Shown: positions 47,054 through 59,297, counted from the stretch's first letter. The stretch: DNA of 64,000 nt from Hsuehochloa calcarea (GCA_036346395.1 CM070615.1:24919282-24983281); one strand, 5' to 3'. Notes: generated by a model not told the origin, from the sequence alone. Program-made: numbers and translations.

Positions 47054-47734
47054 CACGTATGTACACATAGAATTGAGTTCACGTAGGAAATTATCATGAT
47101 TTGCATATAATAAAGGGAAAATGTGCTGGGGCACAGTGGACCTGTTGTCATATAGATCAGGTTCAATTTCGAACATTGTGTAAAAAATCTATGTGAAACT
47201 AGATATACTCCACAGCTACACTCATATAAGAATAGAAGTCATACTATGTTATTTCAGTTGAACCTGTGAATCTAGACCAGCCATCATATATGATTTATCA
47301 CTATCTAATACGACTTGACAAAAAGATTAACCGTCAGACAATACATTCTGATGTAATACAAAATACCAGCTAACAACATGACAAATCCCACCTCGTAGGA
47401 TATAAATATCAATAAAAAAGTTACAACTTGAGATAATACAGGAGAGCATCTGATTGATTACCAACCTAATAACACACCTCATAATTATTTCCACAAAATC
47501 TCTACAACTCTACAATATTCAACTCGTCTAAGGTGGCCCAAAATGTAGTTCTCCAACCAGACTATCCCACTCGCTTTTTTTTTCTTTTCTTAATCTACTT
47601 AATTTGATACTTACCTAATTTTTAACATATGATTTTTTATTACAGGGTTATACATTAGTGTTGCACCTTATGCACCTAGCTTGAACTGCCTCCATAGTGC
47701 AGTGAACTCCAGAAGATAATTCAAAGGTGCAAAG
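47054..47734. other. Intergenic DNA and 3' UTR of the PUF gene
   Basis: AT-rich, with no coding motif. The 3' UTR of the minus-strand PUF gene should occupy the part nearest 47734. Confidence 0.4.
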
Positions 47735-50700
47735 TTAGGACTTCCTGTTCTTCAGGTAAGTTTCTGACAGAATTCTCTTTCCAAACATGTTGTTTCGAAG
47801 AGCAGCGGCGTGAGGCCTAATAGCTGCGATTAATGCAGCACGTACTGCAGCATCCTGCGCAATTAACACAGTTTGAGTGAAATTGTTTTAGAAGTCCCAA
47901 AGGAGATTTTATTGCAGAGTGGCAAAGCTGTTTCTACCTCACACTCTCGAAGTGCTGTTTGAATCACATAATTCCCATACTGATCAAGCAAGATATGTAG
48001 TAGTTTGGGGTCATTGATGATCTCATGGATTATCTTCACACGTTTGGGCTCCTGCGCTTCTTTTAGACATTTTTCGACCACGTTGCTGCTGCATTTTTGC
48101 ATTGATAGATATCCGTAGCGACCGTCAAGCTTCTCTAGTATTTCATCCGTCACCCATGTGATGTTGAGCTCGAGTATATACTGTATTACATAGTTCCTGC
48201 AAGGATTGTGATTAGATTACAATCTGTGCTTGGTATTCAAAGGCAAGACAGCAACAGGATTGTGATTAGATTACAATCTGTGCTTGGTATTCAAAGGCAA
48301 GACAGTAACAGGATTGTGATTAGATTACAATCTGTATTGAACTTCGGAGGGCAAAAGAGAAGAATGTGCATACCCGTACTGATGTTCTGAGAGGTCAAGA
48401 GCCCTGGATGTGATATTGTACAACAATTGGTTCTTCTGCTCCTTATTTGCATGAACAATACATTTTTGGATGATGCAACAGCCTTGACGATCTTGTGCTA
48501 GCTCAAAATAATATTCTATGGCCGCATTGAGAAGGAACTGCAACGGTAACACCAGTACAAAATTCAGGGTAAAAAATGACAATAATGAGAACAAACAAAA
48601 TTCTGTACTAAGCAAGATTATCTCGGGTATATTTTGTTGTTCTTCAATACCACTAGCATGACAAAATGTTTCAATATTTGCTTCAATAGGACTCCTCTTG
48701 CTTGCTTAGGTAAAACCTCTCCATAATTATTAGATTACATCAACCAAGAATCCATTGAAGGAAACATTAGAGAATTAGTTTAGATGACAGTAGTGGAAGT
48801 CGGTAGAGATGTATAGAGTATTGAATATTGAGAATTCAAAGCCAAGTCCGAATAAAGATAGTTAATACAGATTTTCAACAGGGATGTACTATCTAGATTC
48901 ACCAATTCTAGAAAAACCATTTTTCAGCATGATGCCGCAAGCCATGATGATTAAGTAGCTTAGCCTTTCTTTTAGTCTAGTGACATCGTGCAAGGTAAGG
49001 CTTAATTGTACAAGACGAAAGAGCAGTTGAGGTTTCTTTTAAATGATGAAACACTGTCCTAGAAAGCATGGAGCCATGGTGATCACAGAACACCACGATA
49101 ATCATAGGAACTAAGTAAGGTCAAAGTCTAGGGATGAAACACTTGGTAAAGGGTGAAACAACAGGAGCAAAAGTGGTGAAATTCTAATATTTACAGTAAG
49201 GCCATTGAGTGTTTCGAGTTTCCTGGCAACAATTACTACAGTTTGCACACCCACTAGGCACAAAAATTATTATTGGCCTTTGATTAGAGATAGGCTTTGT
49301 CGTGAATGACAATAGAGTTTTGTTTCTTTCTTTATTAGCCAGGTTACTTTCAAATACAAATACCACTAGGTTTTTAATAAGATCATATGCAGTGCAATCC
49401 CATTTGTACCTCTAGCCAAGACTGTTTATTGTATCAAAACATACGTCTATTGTATGAACCTAAATACATATCTATGCCAAGCTAATCTGTGATCATTTGG
49501 AGAAAGAAAAGAAGTCCAATGCATGCATAAAAATAACCAGGATTTAAATGTTTACCATAGTTGGAGAAGGAAAAGAAAGGCCATGGGTATTAGGCCATAG
49601 TTATTAGCATATGCTCTAATCATGCAGGATATTTAGTTGCACATAGAAAAGTTATAACAACATTATACAGTGGATATACGTAAGAGTTTGCACAGCCACC
49701 ATATAAAAAATAAGAGTACACCCGAGTTAGAGCAAATAGATCTTACTGCTTTGTACTCGGGTGAAAGTTTCTGCAAGCAACGGTGTGCAACATGACTGCC
49801 ATTCGCATCCATCATCAAAGTGACGGCACCGGGGCTCAGAGCAGATACAACCATTGAAACTTCATCTGAGGTATTTATAGTTTCTATCACCTTTTGCACT
49901 GCACGTGTCCTGCATTATATGTTCAGAAAAATAGTAAATAATAATAACACTAAATTATAAGCGAAACAATTAAGATCAGAGCATTAAACACATACCCATG
50001 CATGTTGCATGAAATGTTAATTAGCCAGCCTGGCCTTTTCGTTATTTCATAAATTATATGCATCTTTTGATCATCATTGCACTCTTCAAGTAGCTTTTGC
50101 ACCAAGTAGTTTCCAAATTGATCAACCATAAGTTCACCAATACGTTCAATTATTCCATGGAAGACCTTTTTAACATCCTCTGGAGTACCTTCGGTAAATA
50201 TCCTCTGTAGAAAGCGGCAGCCATTCTGATCCTTCGCCAAGAGGTAGATTTTTCCTACAATTTCATCCACTGTACTATACTTCAGCTGAGGAGTTTTCAT
50301 GGTCAAATCAAATTCAGATTCCAAGGATGACAGAACCTGATAGTTTTGCCAGTCAACACGCAAGGAATCATTGCCCTGAATATTAAGATGGTGATTATGT
50401 CCATGTCGGTCAACTCTTTGATTTGCTTCAGCATGGCCATTAAGTGCAAAGCCAGACTTGATGTTTCTAATTGAATTTACGCCTTCAGACTTCATCAGGA
50501 TCTTTTCAGGAGAACTTTTCATCATTACTTTATCCACATTCTGAGGCTGCAAGAAACCTTTGGATGAACACCTGAGCCCATATGGATGTTTGAACTTTTC
50601 AGGTTGCTGAATCTGGCAATATTCGCAGTTTCCACATGAGCAATCAGGGTAAATTATACAGGGGCAATTGTTCACAAGTGTAGAACTCAGCTGGTTATTT

Positions 50701-51557
50701 CCATTCGGAACAATAGCATCGCCATGTCCCAGCTGATCAACACTGGGTGTCCCAAGATAAGGTGAAGCTGCAGCCAAACTGGAGCACGGAATGATACCAG
50801 GTTCATTGCTCCTACTCCAACGAACATCAGAGCCAGCAACCTGTGGCATTTGCTGATAAGCATACTGTGGTTGTACGAGAGAATACCTCTCTGCATCTAT
50901 ATCTTGCCACCTGAAATTTGAGCCCATCTGCTGATAAGGTGCATAAGTTTGTGACCGGCCGTCAATAAAAAACTGTTGCTGGAAAGGTGAAGCTGATGGT
51001 AGATTGCATGAAGTCCCAGAAACATCATCTGAGCCATGCATCCCAGTATACATTGGATAGTTTCGTCCACTGAACTTCGGCTTCGTGTGTTCAACATCAT
51101 TGATCTTCAGAGATGAAGGCACGAAACCATGTTGAGAAACTGCCAGCTGATGTAATTTGTTCACTGTGCTGTCGGCTGATGAAATCACAAGACCTGCAGG
51201 ATAGTATCCATTTCTGGATGCAACACTGCCAGGATTAGCAGGAGTGTCAGCAGTGCCATCCCTGAAGCCCAAGCTCATGTTTCCGAATGCCGACATCAGC
51301 GACTGGTCATCAAGCAAATTGTCATTGCCAAGGAATCCCACACCAAGCCGGTTGCTCCCCACCATTGCCATATCATACAGAGCAACCTGCGAACGCGATG
51401 GCCTTCTCGCGATGATGGGAACCCGCCCAGCCTGGGGAGAAGAACTACCTGCACGTTGAAGCTCCATTTTCCCATGGTTTGCAAACATGGCACCCGTGAT
51501 CCTGTCACTAAAGGCCCCCAGTTTGGGATTATCCTGATTACTCTGCACTTCTTCCAT
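47735..51557 (-). CDS. Pumilio/PUF RNA-binding protein, APUM12-like
   Basis: A cytoplasmic mRNA-binding repressor of the Pumilio family. Five coding exons on the minus strand: 51557-49996, 49909-49747, 48537-48374, 48196-47938 and 47854-47735. All are GT-AG and in frame, giving about 755 residues ending NNMFGKRILSETYLKNRKS. The N-terminal 425 residues are low-complexity with a Cys cluster (CPCIIYPDCSCGNCEYC) followed by a basic segment, as seen in plant PUM12-type proteins. The PUF domain (residues 427-755) holds eight repeats with cores GCRFLQ, GNYLVQ, GTRAVQ, GSHVAH, GCCIIQ, GNYVIQ, SSNVVE and GNYVIQ. By the known PUF code, repeats 8 to 5 would read U-G-U-A. The 5' UTR likely has an intron ending at ctgcag near 51643. 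A 54-bp tandem repeat sits in intron 3. Confidence 0.93.
48204..48345. repeat. 54-bp tandem repeat inside PUF intron 3
   Basis: The unit ggattgtgattagattacaa continues with tctgtgcttggtattcaaag and gcaagacagcaaca. It occurs 2.6 times, nearly identical, filling most of the 177-bp intron between exons 3 and 4. On the coding strand each unit carries taatcacaatcc with a CTAAT branch-site-like core, and the copy nearest the acceptor lies about 20 bases from it. Confidence 0.9.
48538..49746. other. Large PUF intron 2
   Basis: A 1.2-kb AT-rich intron between exons 2 and 3 with no coding motif. The frame at 49184-49366 is incidental. Confidence 0.7.
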
Positions 51558-52500
51558 ATCAGTAACAGGACAATCCGCGAAGCCGCAGGCAGGACACAGC
51601 TAATGCCAACTCGATCAGACAATGCAGATAGAATCACCAATCCTGCAGCACCGACTACTCGATATCACACACAAATACCACGAAATTAGCTACATGATCA
51701 CAGCATAAGGGAAAAAATCTTTACCAAATAAAAGCAAGCATTTGTACCAACGATTTGGAATAAAGACAACAGCACGAGACAACGCAGCGTCCGGCTAAAA
51801 TCTGGGAGTCGCCACATGGCAAAAGAATTCCAGCAAGAAAATGGAAACAAGGACAAGATTTTGTATCCCGTCACCCACACAAAGAATGAAAGAATCCCAA
51901 GTGATCCGTATACACAAACAAAGATTGCGGCAAATTTTTGGAATAAAATAATAAAGAACCCGTGATTTTGCCATCGATTCCACGATCGCATTACGCAAAG
52001 ACCACGAAACCTCTCGTGAAATGCGGGGTAATCGGGCGCCAAGAAATCCAAGCCATGCACGCGAAGATCGCAAAAACCCCAAGAAAAACCCCCGATCGCC
52101 GCGCAACAGGGGCCAGAACCCCATCAAGAACCGCGGATGAATGGAACCCACCGCGCAAAACCCGATCTTGTGAAGAACCCCAAGGAACAAACCGGTCGAG
52201 AGAACACCCGACACCCGATCGAACCAAACAAGAAACGCCCGCGAGAAAGGCGGAGGAAATATTACCCAGGAAATCTCAGGGGAGCACGCGCACTAACACG
52301 TGGGCCGTGGCCGCGCGATCCTGCGATCTCGGGATGGGTTCGGCCGTTCGGGGAGCTGATCGCCGCGGAGAATTGGACGGGGAATGGCGATTTTTAATGG
52401 AGATTTCTGGAGGAGCAAGGCTTGCAGGAGAAGGAGATGAAAGGAGGAGAGAGATAGAGAGAAAGGTTAATTGAATGAGAGGGGCATTTGCTTCTGCATG
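51558..52500 (-). promoter_or_regulatory. PUF 5' UTR and promoter-proximal region
   Basis: The stretch from 51558 to 51642 lacks any upstream ATG in the coding orientation and ends at a likely splice acceptor. A probable donor (gtaatattt, near 52266) would give a 5' UTR intron of about 0.6 kb. The part from 52270 to 52480 is GC-rich with agagag stretches, as in grass 5' leaders. The transcription start is not determined. Confidence 0.4.
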
Positions 52501-52593
52501 CACTCTTCTTCTCTTCTCTCCTCAAATGTGGGTGGACACTTCTACCCCTCACTCTCTCTGTGCTCTTTAGGACTGATGTGGGGGCAGTCAAGA

Positions 52594-52752
52594 GAAAATG
52601 TATGCAGAGAGAGAGAGAGAGAGAGAGAGGCTTATATGTTCTTTCACTCTTGAAAATGTATGCAGAGAGAGAGAGAGAGAGAGAGAGGCTTATATGTTCT
52701 TTCACTCTTACTTCAACTTCAACTTATGATGCGTGTATGTAATTTATTGCAT
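52594..52752. repeat. Tandem 58-bp duplication with (GA)n, upstream of PUF
   Basis: Units 52594-52651 and 52652-52709 both read gaaaatgtatgcagagagag, then more GA, then ggcttatatgttctttcact. The segment 52686-52752 (cttatatgttctttcactct through gtatgtaatttattgcat) recurs at 52840-52899. The phrase gagagaaaggttaattgaat occurs at 52458 and again near 52765. Confidence 0.9.
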
Positions 52753-52966
52753 GAGAGAGAGAGAGAGAGAAAGGTTAATTGAATTTGAGTGTTTTGTGTG
52801 GAATTTATTTAGTTTAAACTATTTGTTCTGGAATTGCAAGGCTTATATGTACTTTCACTCTTACTTCAACTTATGATGCGTGTATGTAATTTATTGCATT
52901 TCTTAATAGTTTGTCTTCGTTTTGTTTGCCGTACTTATGTGTAACCGCTTATACCAGTGCTTATTT

Positions 52967-53205
52967 CTCTTATTTCCAAGACATTTTGTAGAAGGGACAT
53001 TATAGTCATTTCCTCCTGTTCTCACTTGTTCCAAAAACATTTATAGTACGGACATTATACTCATTTCTCCGTGTTTTCTCTATTCTTCAAACAATTATAG
53101 CAGAGACATTTAGAGTTATTTCGTACCGTTGTTTTTTTTCTCTATTCCCAAAACATTTATGGCAGGAACGTTGGAGTCATTTCTTCTTGCCATTCACTTG
53201 TTCAT
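52967..53205. repeat. Four degenerate tandem repeats of about 62 bp
   Basis: The phrases aaaacatttatagtacggac and attatactcatttc (with variants) recur four times, separated by ctctattcccaaa-like linkers. Copies have diverged by substitutions and small indels. Confidence 0.75.
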
Positions 53206-55660
53206 AAATGTAAACAGAGAAGCATGGGTGGATCTACAGATCCAGGTGCACAAAACACCGGATCAAAAAAATTATTTTACTTTAGATATAGTATGTATAT
53301 ACAGTATGGACACCTTTAACTTAAGATAAGAGGACATCTCAAACCAAAAAAATTAAACATGTTTAATATATATGGGAAGTGAGAACTCCTGATCATTTTC
53401 GTTTTGGATCCGCTACTGCAGAGAAGTGCCTAGAGTTTAGATCTTTCGTCAAACGTTTCGTGCTTGGTCTGCTGATACGGGCTTAGAAGTCAGCATCACT
53501 AACGATTCTTTTATATATATATTTTTTCTCATTGGTTTTGGTTGTATTGTAACTCCGGGCACATGAAGTCTTTCATAAAATAAAATAAAATAAAAATCAT
53601 TAGCTAACTTATGTTAGATTAGGTGCTTTATTTCTTTTAGAATCTGGGCAGGACGTGTTATTTGTACAACTTATAAGCCGATATTTGAGCTTGTGATTTC
53701 GTACAGTATATTACTGATGCAATGAGCTTCTTGCAAGGATCGTAGAAAATCAGGATTATGTAGACCCAAAAAAACATTTTCCAAGACCCCAAATGCAACC
53801 AATTAAGGTGCCCCGACATATATGCTGACTTGTTCTTCTTTGATTCGTCCAATTGGAGGTCTCATCGTGCGCATTCTTGACCGTACAGTGTTGCCCCGGC
53901 ACAAATAAAAAAGTTTTCGCACAGGATATAGATCGTCCTTCCGAAACCAAAATGGAAGTGGGATAGGAGTGTTCTTTTTTTTTTATGTAGTCACTTTTTA
54001 AAACGAAAATATCAAAATTAGTCCTTGTGCAGATGAAATGATAAAAGTAACTTCTTTATCGCGTAAAACCTCCACGGAAGGCAACTTGCCGTTCACACTG
54101 TCTTATCGCCGTAGGACCTGAAGTGCTCTCAAAGCACTACAAACAACATATTTATGGTGCTATTTTTTTCCGTTTCCTTTGAGAAGAGGCTAGATTTACT
54201 ACTTCATCGCGATCAAATGAGTTGAAAACTCAGGAGACAGAAGGTAGTGAGTAACATTACGAAGCTTTTGGTCTGTTAACTGTGGTCCACTTAGTACCGC
54301 TCGCAATGGGGACACTGTTCATCAGGGGATCTTTTACCGGGCCACTGAAGATTCACATTGTTCCCAAACTGCCCCCTTGATATTTTTTTTCTGGGTACTT
54401 TCTACGTCGTGTTAATTGCAAAATGATGTGCCATGTTAATGGGGTGTACTGTTGTATGCTACCTATCAAGGGAAGATGTTCAAGGTTAAGACCGTAAAGA
54501 ATGAAACTTGGTGGCCGTGTCCGTACATTCTCCTCTGTCGAGTCAACATCAGTTTTTGCAGTCAACTGGTTGGTAGTACAACTGGTAAGACATAGAAGCA
54601 TTAGCATTAATGCGTTATAAAGGTTTCTTTGGGGACTAGGGTGACTCCCATGAAATGAAAAGAAGTGAGGTGTCTCGATCCACTGTATAAACAGTGTTTT
54701 GAGATAATATAAATAGTGCTCTAATGGTGGCGGTCTTGCTTTATCGTCAAACACATCTCGTTTTTGATTAGTTTATTTTTTATCGAATGATGGGAATCAC
54801 TTTTAATGCATATATATTATAAATCATTTGCATTGTCATCTCAATCCTGATTGATCAGAGGTGGTAGAGCCGATGTTAATAAAATCTTGTTAAAATTAAT
54901 CAAAACCATAGGAGGGAATTGCGAAATTTGAGCACGCTCAAAACCTAAACTACTATACTAGGGAACGTACGGGACAACGATTTGTTGGTCTTAATCAACG
55001 GTGAGAGAATTAATTAGATCCCTGGGAGCTTCACAGGGGAACCTGTGGTCTGTACACGTTCAACGTGCCGTGCGTGTGCAGACGAAGGACCCTGGAAACT
55101 TCATCCTTTCCTGATGTGGTAAGTGAATAAAAGAGGCTTCAAGCTCCTCCCCCACAAAAAAAAAAACGTAAATCATTTTGTTTTCTCGGATAAGATTGTC
55201 ACGAGCATCCCATTATGCCTTAATGTTCATCCTTGTTTCCAAGGAATTTCGTCTTTCCAAATTCCCCTAAATAGACTTAAACCATAACTGGTGTACACCT
55301 TATGGCTATGGTTTTTCCTCACCCCAAATCTCTATCGCTATAAACATATGATGTCTTAACATAAGGTTAGCAAAGCCTGACAGCCAGTGGCAGATGCACC
55401 AACTCTAGCCGCCACGCCCCTGGAAACCCCCTCTGCGACCATCTCCTCCGTCTGGTCCATCCATGGACAAAGCACCGGCTGGCAGCGACGCAAGCAAGAA
55501 CCAAGAAGGAAGGAGCACTGAGCAGTAGCCATGAAAGGAAAGGACCGAAGCTTTGAAGAAGAAGAAGGAAGGAAGGATATTTGGGCCGTTTGGGCCATAT
55601 TCTTTCCATAATCCAATGTCATAGGATCTATTTCCGCACTTAGTTACACTAGGCCATGTA
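53206..55660. other. Unassigned intergenic DNA
   Basis: AT-rich with several small frames on the minus strand (54353-54754, 55356-55622). None shows a known motif. A short taaaataaaataaaataaaa run lies near 53576. Confidence 0.35.
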
Positions 55661-55702
55661 CCAATTCTGACTTGAACCCAACTCATCAACTCAATCCTCA
55701 AT

Positions 55703-55736
55703 TCCCCATTCCCCACTCCCCACTCCCCACTCCCAA
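55703..55736 (-). repeat. ccccactc octamer array, G-quadruplex-prone on the minus strand
   Basis: The sequence attccccactccccactccc repeats a 7-8-bp unit about four times. The minus strand has five runs of three or four G separated by three or four bases, which fits the usual G-quadruplex pattern. Confidence 0.8.
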
Positions 55737-55739
55737 AAT

Positions 55740-56240
55740 CCGTAACTATGTCCCTCATTCACAGCATAGCTCACCTGGGGCGCGCACGGCTGATGGCGAC
55801 GGCGGGGCAAGGCGGTAAGCGACCTGCGGCTGACGGAGGCACGACAAGCAAGCCGCATGTGGCCTTCGGCGATTCTGCTCTGGCGGAGGCAGTGGGGGAC
55901 TAGGGGTTGGGCACGGGGTTGGGGCCTCCGCAGCTTCGCCAATTGGGGTCGGCAACGTTCTCGGCGCGCCTAGGCAATTGGGGCGAGCGCGAGGGGCGAG
56001 CGACTGCGAGCTCTGGCCAGCTGCGACCACGAGAGCGCGGCGCGGCGTGGTTGGGCGAGCGGTAGCGCCAGCACCAACACGACAATGAGGTAGTCGGCAG
56101 GAGCTGAGGAGCTTGAGGAGTTGAGGTAAAGTTGACTGTGGCTCACTCATTTAAATAGTTAGAAATTTGGAAATTGGAATGTTGAGATGATGTTGTGATG
56201 TTGTCTACTTGTCTATTATAATTACATGTATTTAGTACTC
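55740..56240. other. GC-rich unassigned DNA
   Basis: Minus-strand frames up to 131 codons (55755-56150) are Ala/Pro/Arg-rich without a motif. The block precedes the hAT fragment and may belong to the same element. Confidence 0.3.
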
Positions 56241-56249
56241 CTGGATTAT

Positions 56250-56620
56250 ATACAATTTGTTGTAAAATTATAAAAGATGGACAAACGAACTTTGTATAGT
56301 TATTTCTCCCAACAATCCAAATACAAGTACTCCTCGAACCAATGAGGGCACGACTCAACCAAAAAAGCCTCGGATTGATTTTAATCCGGATGACATCATT
56401 GCCGATCCAGCATGTCGCATACCAAATGAAGATTATCCTAATGAAATTAGAGATCAACTGAGGAGAGTATATTTGTTGAAGGGTCCAACTCGACCAATTG
56501 GCCATGTTTTTTTAAAAGAAAATGATAGATTGTTGGAGATCCTTTCAAGAATCATGGTTCAAACAAATTTGATTGATTGGAATATAGCATGTCAAAGAAT
56601 ACCACCGTGTTTATCATATT
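56250..56620 (+). pseudogene. hAT-type transposase N-terminal fragment (TTF-like)
   Basis: The plus-strand frame from about 56304 to 56620 reads PKKPRIDFNPDDIIADPACR, IPNEDYPNEIRDQLRRVYLL, KGPTRPIGH. This is the 'D-P-x-x-R ... RR-x-Y-x-x-KGP-x-x-P' region at the start of the plant TTF-domain hAT transposase and zinc-finger MYM-type proteins. A further stretch in another frame (ESWFKQ) matches the following SWF region. At least two frameshifts and an early stop are visible, and the catalytic domain is absent. It is an inactive fragment. Confidence 0.6.
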
Positions 56621-56639
56621 AGCTTTCTCCTATGAGCAC

Positions 56640-58600
56640 CCCCTCTAATTTTATCATACATACGCCATTGCTGACAGCTCGGTTCAACAGAGGTTTACAA
56701 GCAAGAGCCACAGAACTAACCCTCGACCACCGGCCATTGCTGCAGAGAATTGCCGTATAAGCAGCGATTTCGGCCTGTGTGAATAGCACACACAAGCAGT
56801 ATTGTAGTAAATACCGTAGAAACAACACAATATCTAATGTAGCGGTTTTATTGTATTCTCGGATGTGTTGTATTATTTGATCTGATATGTTCGTTTTGGA
56901 TCAGACGGTGAAAAGAATGAGCTAATATGAGTTACTGTACTTCTCTGTGTTGGCCCATGATCCGCTTCCTGCTATGACGGGTTTTGCCAGATTTGGCAAT
57001 GCTTCGTGCTATTTCTTTCCCTCTCTCTCTTCTGTCAAACTCAAATCTCGAATGCTACTCTCTCGCACACCCATCTTTTACTGGTTTTTGCCGTGTCGGC
57101 TCGGCTACCATTTGACCATCCAGCGTGTAAGCTCGATGCTTATTAGACCAGTTTATTGTTGGCATAAATGGGTGTTAGTGGCATGAGGTTTGAAGATTAC
57201 TTCGTCTCGGAGGTTACAATCAGGGACAAACGGATGATGAGTCGTGACGTGAGTAGCGAACTAGTTTGTGCTTTGCTACGAAACTAAAAAATTCATATTT
57301 CTATTATTGTTATTGTCGATGTCCGACTCGCCTATCCAACAGACACAAAAAAAAAAGGTAAAGAAAACGGACAACTATCAACTCTATTTTTTAAATAGTA
57401 CAGATATATCGAACCCACACCGCAAATGTACTTAGATAATCCTCTTCTTACCGCTGTCTTTAAACCTCGTTTGAAAAGCGAATTTTTTTTTCAGTTTCAC
57501 GCGGAAATTGAAATCCCTACGAAATTTCTATCACATTCTTGCATTGCAAGCGGGCCTGAGTACAAACCGAAGACAACACTCCGGTTTGGGACCAGGCACT
57601 CTGTGGAGATCTTGTTATTTCCTGCAAAATTCTCACGAAATTCCTGGGGTTTTTTTTCCCCCGGATACAACAAAGGGAGGGAACTTTTGTACAGTTGTGT
57701 GCACCACACAACGGCCAACAACTCTTTTGGCTACAAAACATGCATGACCATTGACAGTCCAGAATCACCTCTCTATTCTAGTGTGCCATCTTTTCCAATG
57801 ACCGACAGGTTCGTCTCAGCCGTCCGTCAGCTTCTCGTTAAGAGTAAACGCTGAACTGCAAGAAGCATTACTGAGAGAGAACGATTGAAGAGCGAAATGA
57901 CCCTTTAAATTACAGATTACAGTCAGCGTAACAATGCATCTCTTTCACATATTTCTTCTTCGTTTGGTAGCTAGCTCACCCTAGCTAGTTCGGCTCCACC
58001 ATAGTGGCCGTCAGGGTATCAGGGGAAACATTCTTAAGAGGGAAACATCAGCAAACAAAATCTTCCGATCTAGGTAGAAAACTAAAACGAGAAGAAAAGA
58101 CAGAAATTTTTATGAGACAACGACAAAGGCGTTATTACTTACAGCAGAGTATTTCAAGCCAAAGAACCTGGTGAATTGAAAACAGAATGAGATCCTCAAT
58201 TGTTTGCTGCAACTTACTTACAGGAAACAGCTTAAACTTTGGCTAAAGGATATAGTTTTTGTCAACCGCTTGGGAGCTTGGTAGTAGTACTCGAATTAAT
58301 TTAACCGGGGCTTTCTGGCAAAGCATTTTTGTGTATTTTGTTCAGCTGTGAGCTGCCAATCCAGGCATGTATTTAGAACGACCATGGAGGAGGGCCGAGA
58401 CGAAATCATCCCCAGTTGCCAAATGGGAACAGGGATTGGAAAGCAATGCCCAAGTCCCTCTCACCCTTAGTTGCTATTGTCCTAACCAGTTGCACCTTGC
58501 AAACACTACATGTTCTAAGTGACATGACCAATGGACAGCACAGCAGCATTTGAAATATTGCAGCTACAAAATACTTAAAACGGGGTATTGCGTAAGTTTG
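56640..58600. other. Unassigned intergenic DNA
   Basis: Several frames are open (57426-57854 plus, 142 codons; 57497-57721 minus) but none has a recognisable domain, signal peptide or splice context. The part from 57480 to 57720 (tttcacgcggaaattgaaat and cacgaaattcctggggtttt on opposite arms) resembles grass DNA-transposon ends. Confidence 0.35.
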
Positions 58601-58609
58601 TCCACAAAA

Positions 58610-58778
58610 GGGTTATGTAGATCATATGCTCACTACTGTTTTGCAAATTACCACTGTTTTTTTGGGCTAACATCTGGGATTTTAGCTGCCACTTTTAGCT
58701 GGGCCTCGGGCCATTGCCCCGGCGGCCCGAGGCCCAGCTCCGCCACTGGTTATGTAGATCATATGCTCACTACTGCGT
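58610..58778. repeat. 27-bp direct repeats around a small hairpin
   Basis: The words gttatgtagatcatatgctc plus actactg occur at about 58612-58638 and 58749-58775. Between them lies a 16-bp perfect stem: agctgggcctcgggcc at 58697-58712 pairs with ggcccgaggcccagct. The loop is about 11 bases. The flanking repeats are too long for a normal transposon target duplication. Confidence 0.85.
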
Positions 58779-58925
58779 AACTTTGAAATGAGAAGATGTT
58801 GCTGTTGTAGGACGGCACCAAGGGTGCCCCGCACCCCAGGGTCGTCAGGAGTACTAGTGTGCCGCGGGATACTATACATGTGTAGCCTAGTCTGTATAAC
58901 GCATTTAAGCAAATGTACCTGTATA

Positions 58926-58942
58926 CTCTCTCTCTCTCTCTC
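58926..58942. repeat. (CT)n microsatellite
   Basis: A short run of about eight ct dinucleotides. Confidence 0.9.
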
Positions 58943-59292
58943 ACGTGTTGTGAGGGCAAGAAGGTAAATGTCCCTTCTAGCCCTCCTATATACAGAGGCC
59001 CATGGGCATATACAAAGGGGCTCTCCTCTCATTCACACTAATTACAATACACTCATGACACCACTCCTTTTGGCTTCTCCCCTGTTCAGCCCCTTCATGA
59101 CTAAAGGGTACTCTGTACCCACTGTCTAGCCTTCTCTTGCTACGACAGTTGCCAAATAACATGATTAAAAAAATATGGTGCCAGATAATAAAAATGGAGA
59201 TGAAAAAGTTGGTGATAAATGCCCTGAAAGAAAAATTGCAGTCAAGTACTTTAGGCTTAAAAGAGGCTTACTCCGTGACATAGACATCCCAT
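58943..59292. other. Unassigned DNA, target of a Copia insertion
   Basis: With the Copia element and one ATTTT removed, 59150-59297 joins to 62321 onward. The joined stretch has a plus-strand frame rich in Lys and Arg but no recognised family. Confidence 0.3.
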
Positions 59293-59297
59293 ATTTT

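Noticed and set aside
48204..48345. CRISPR-like spaced repeats
   Set aside because: The units are contiguous tandem copies without unique spacers, inside a plant intron. The same reasoning excludes the other tandem arrays.
51296..51640. Upstream overlapping reading frame at the PUF start
   Set aside because: It would have to begin with TTG; no ATG lies between the probable splice acceptor and the PUF start codon.
57426..57854. 142-codon plus-strand frame as a possible gene
   Set aside because: There is no recognisable domain, the start context is poor, and surrounding sequence resembles DNA-transposon ends.
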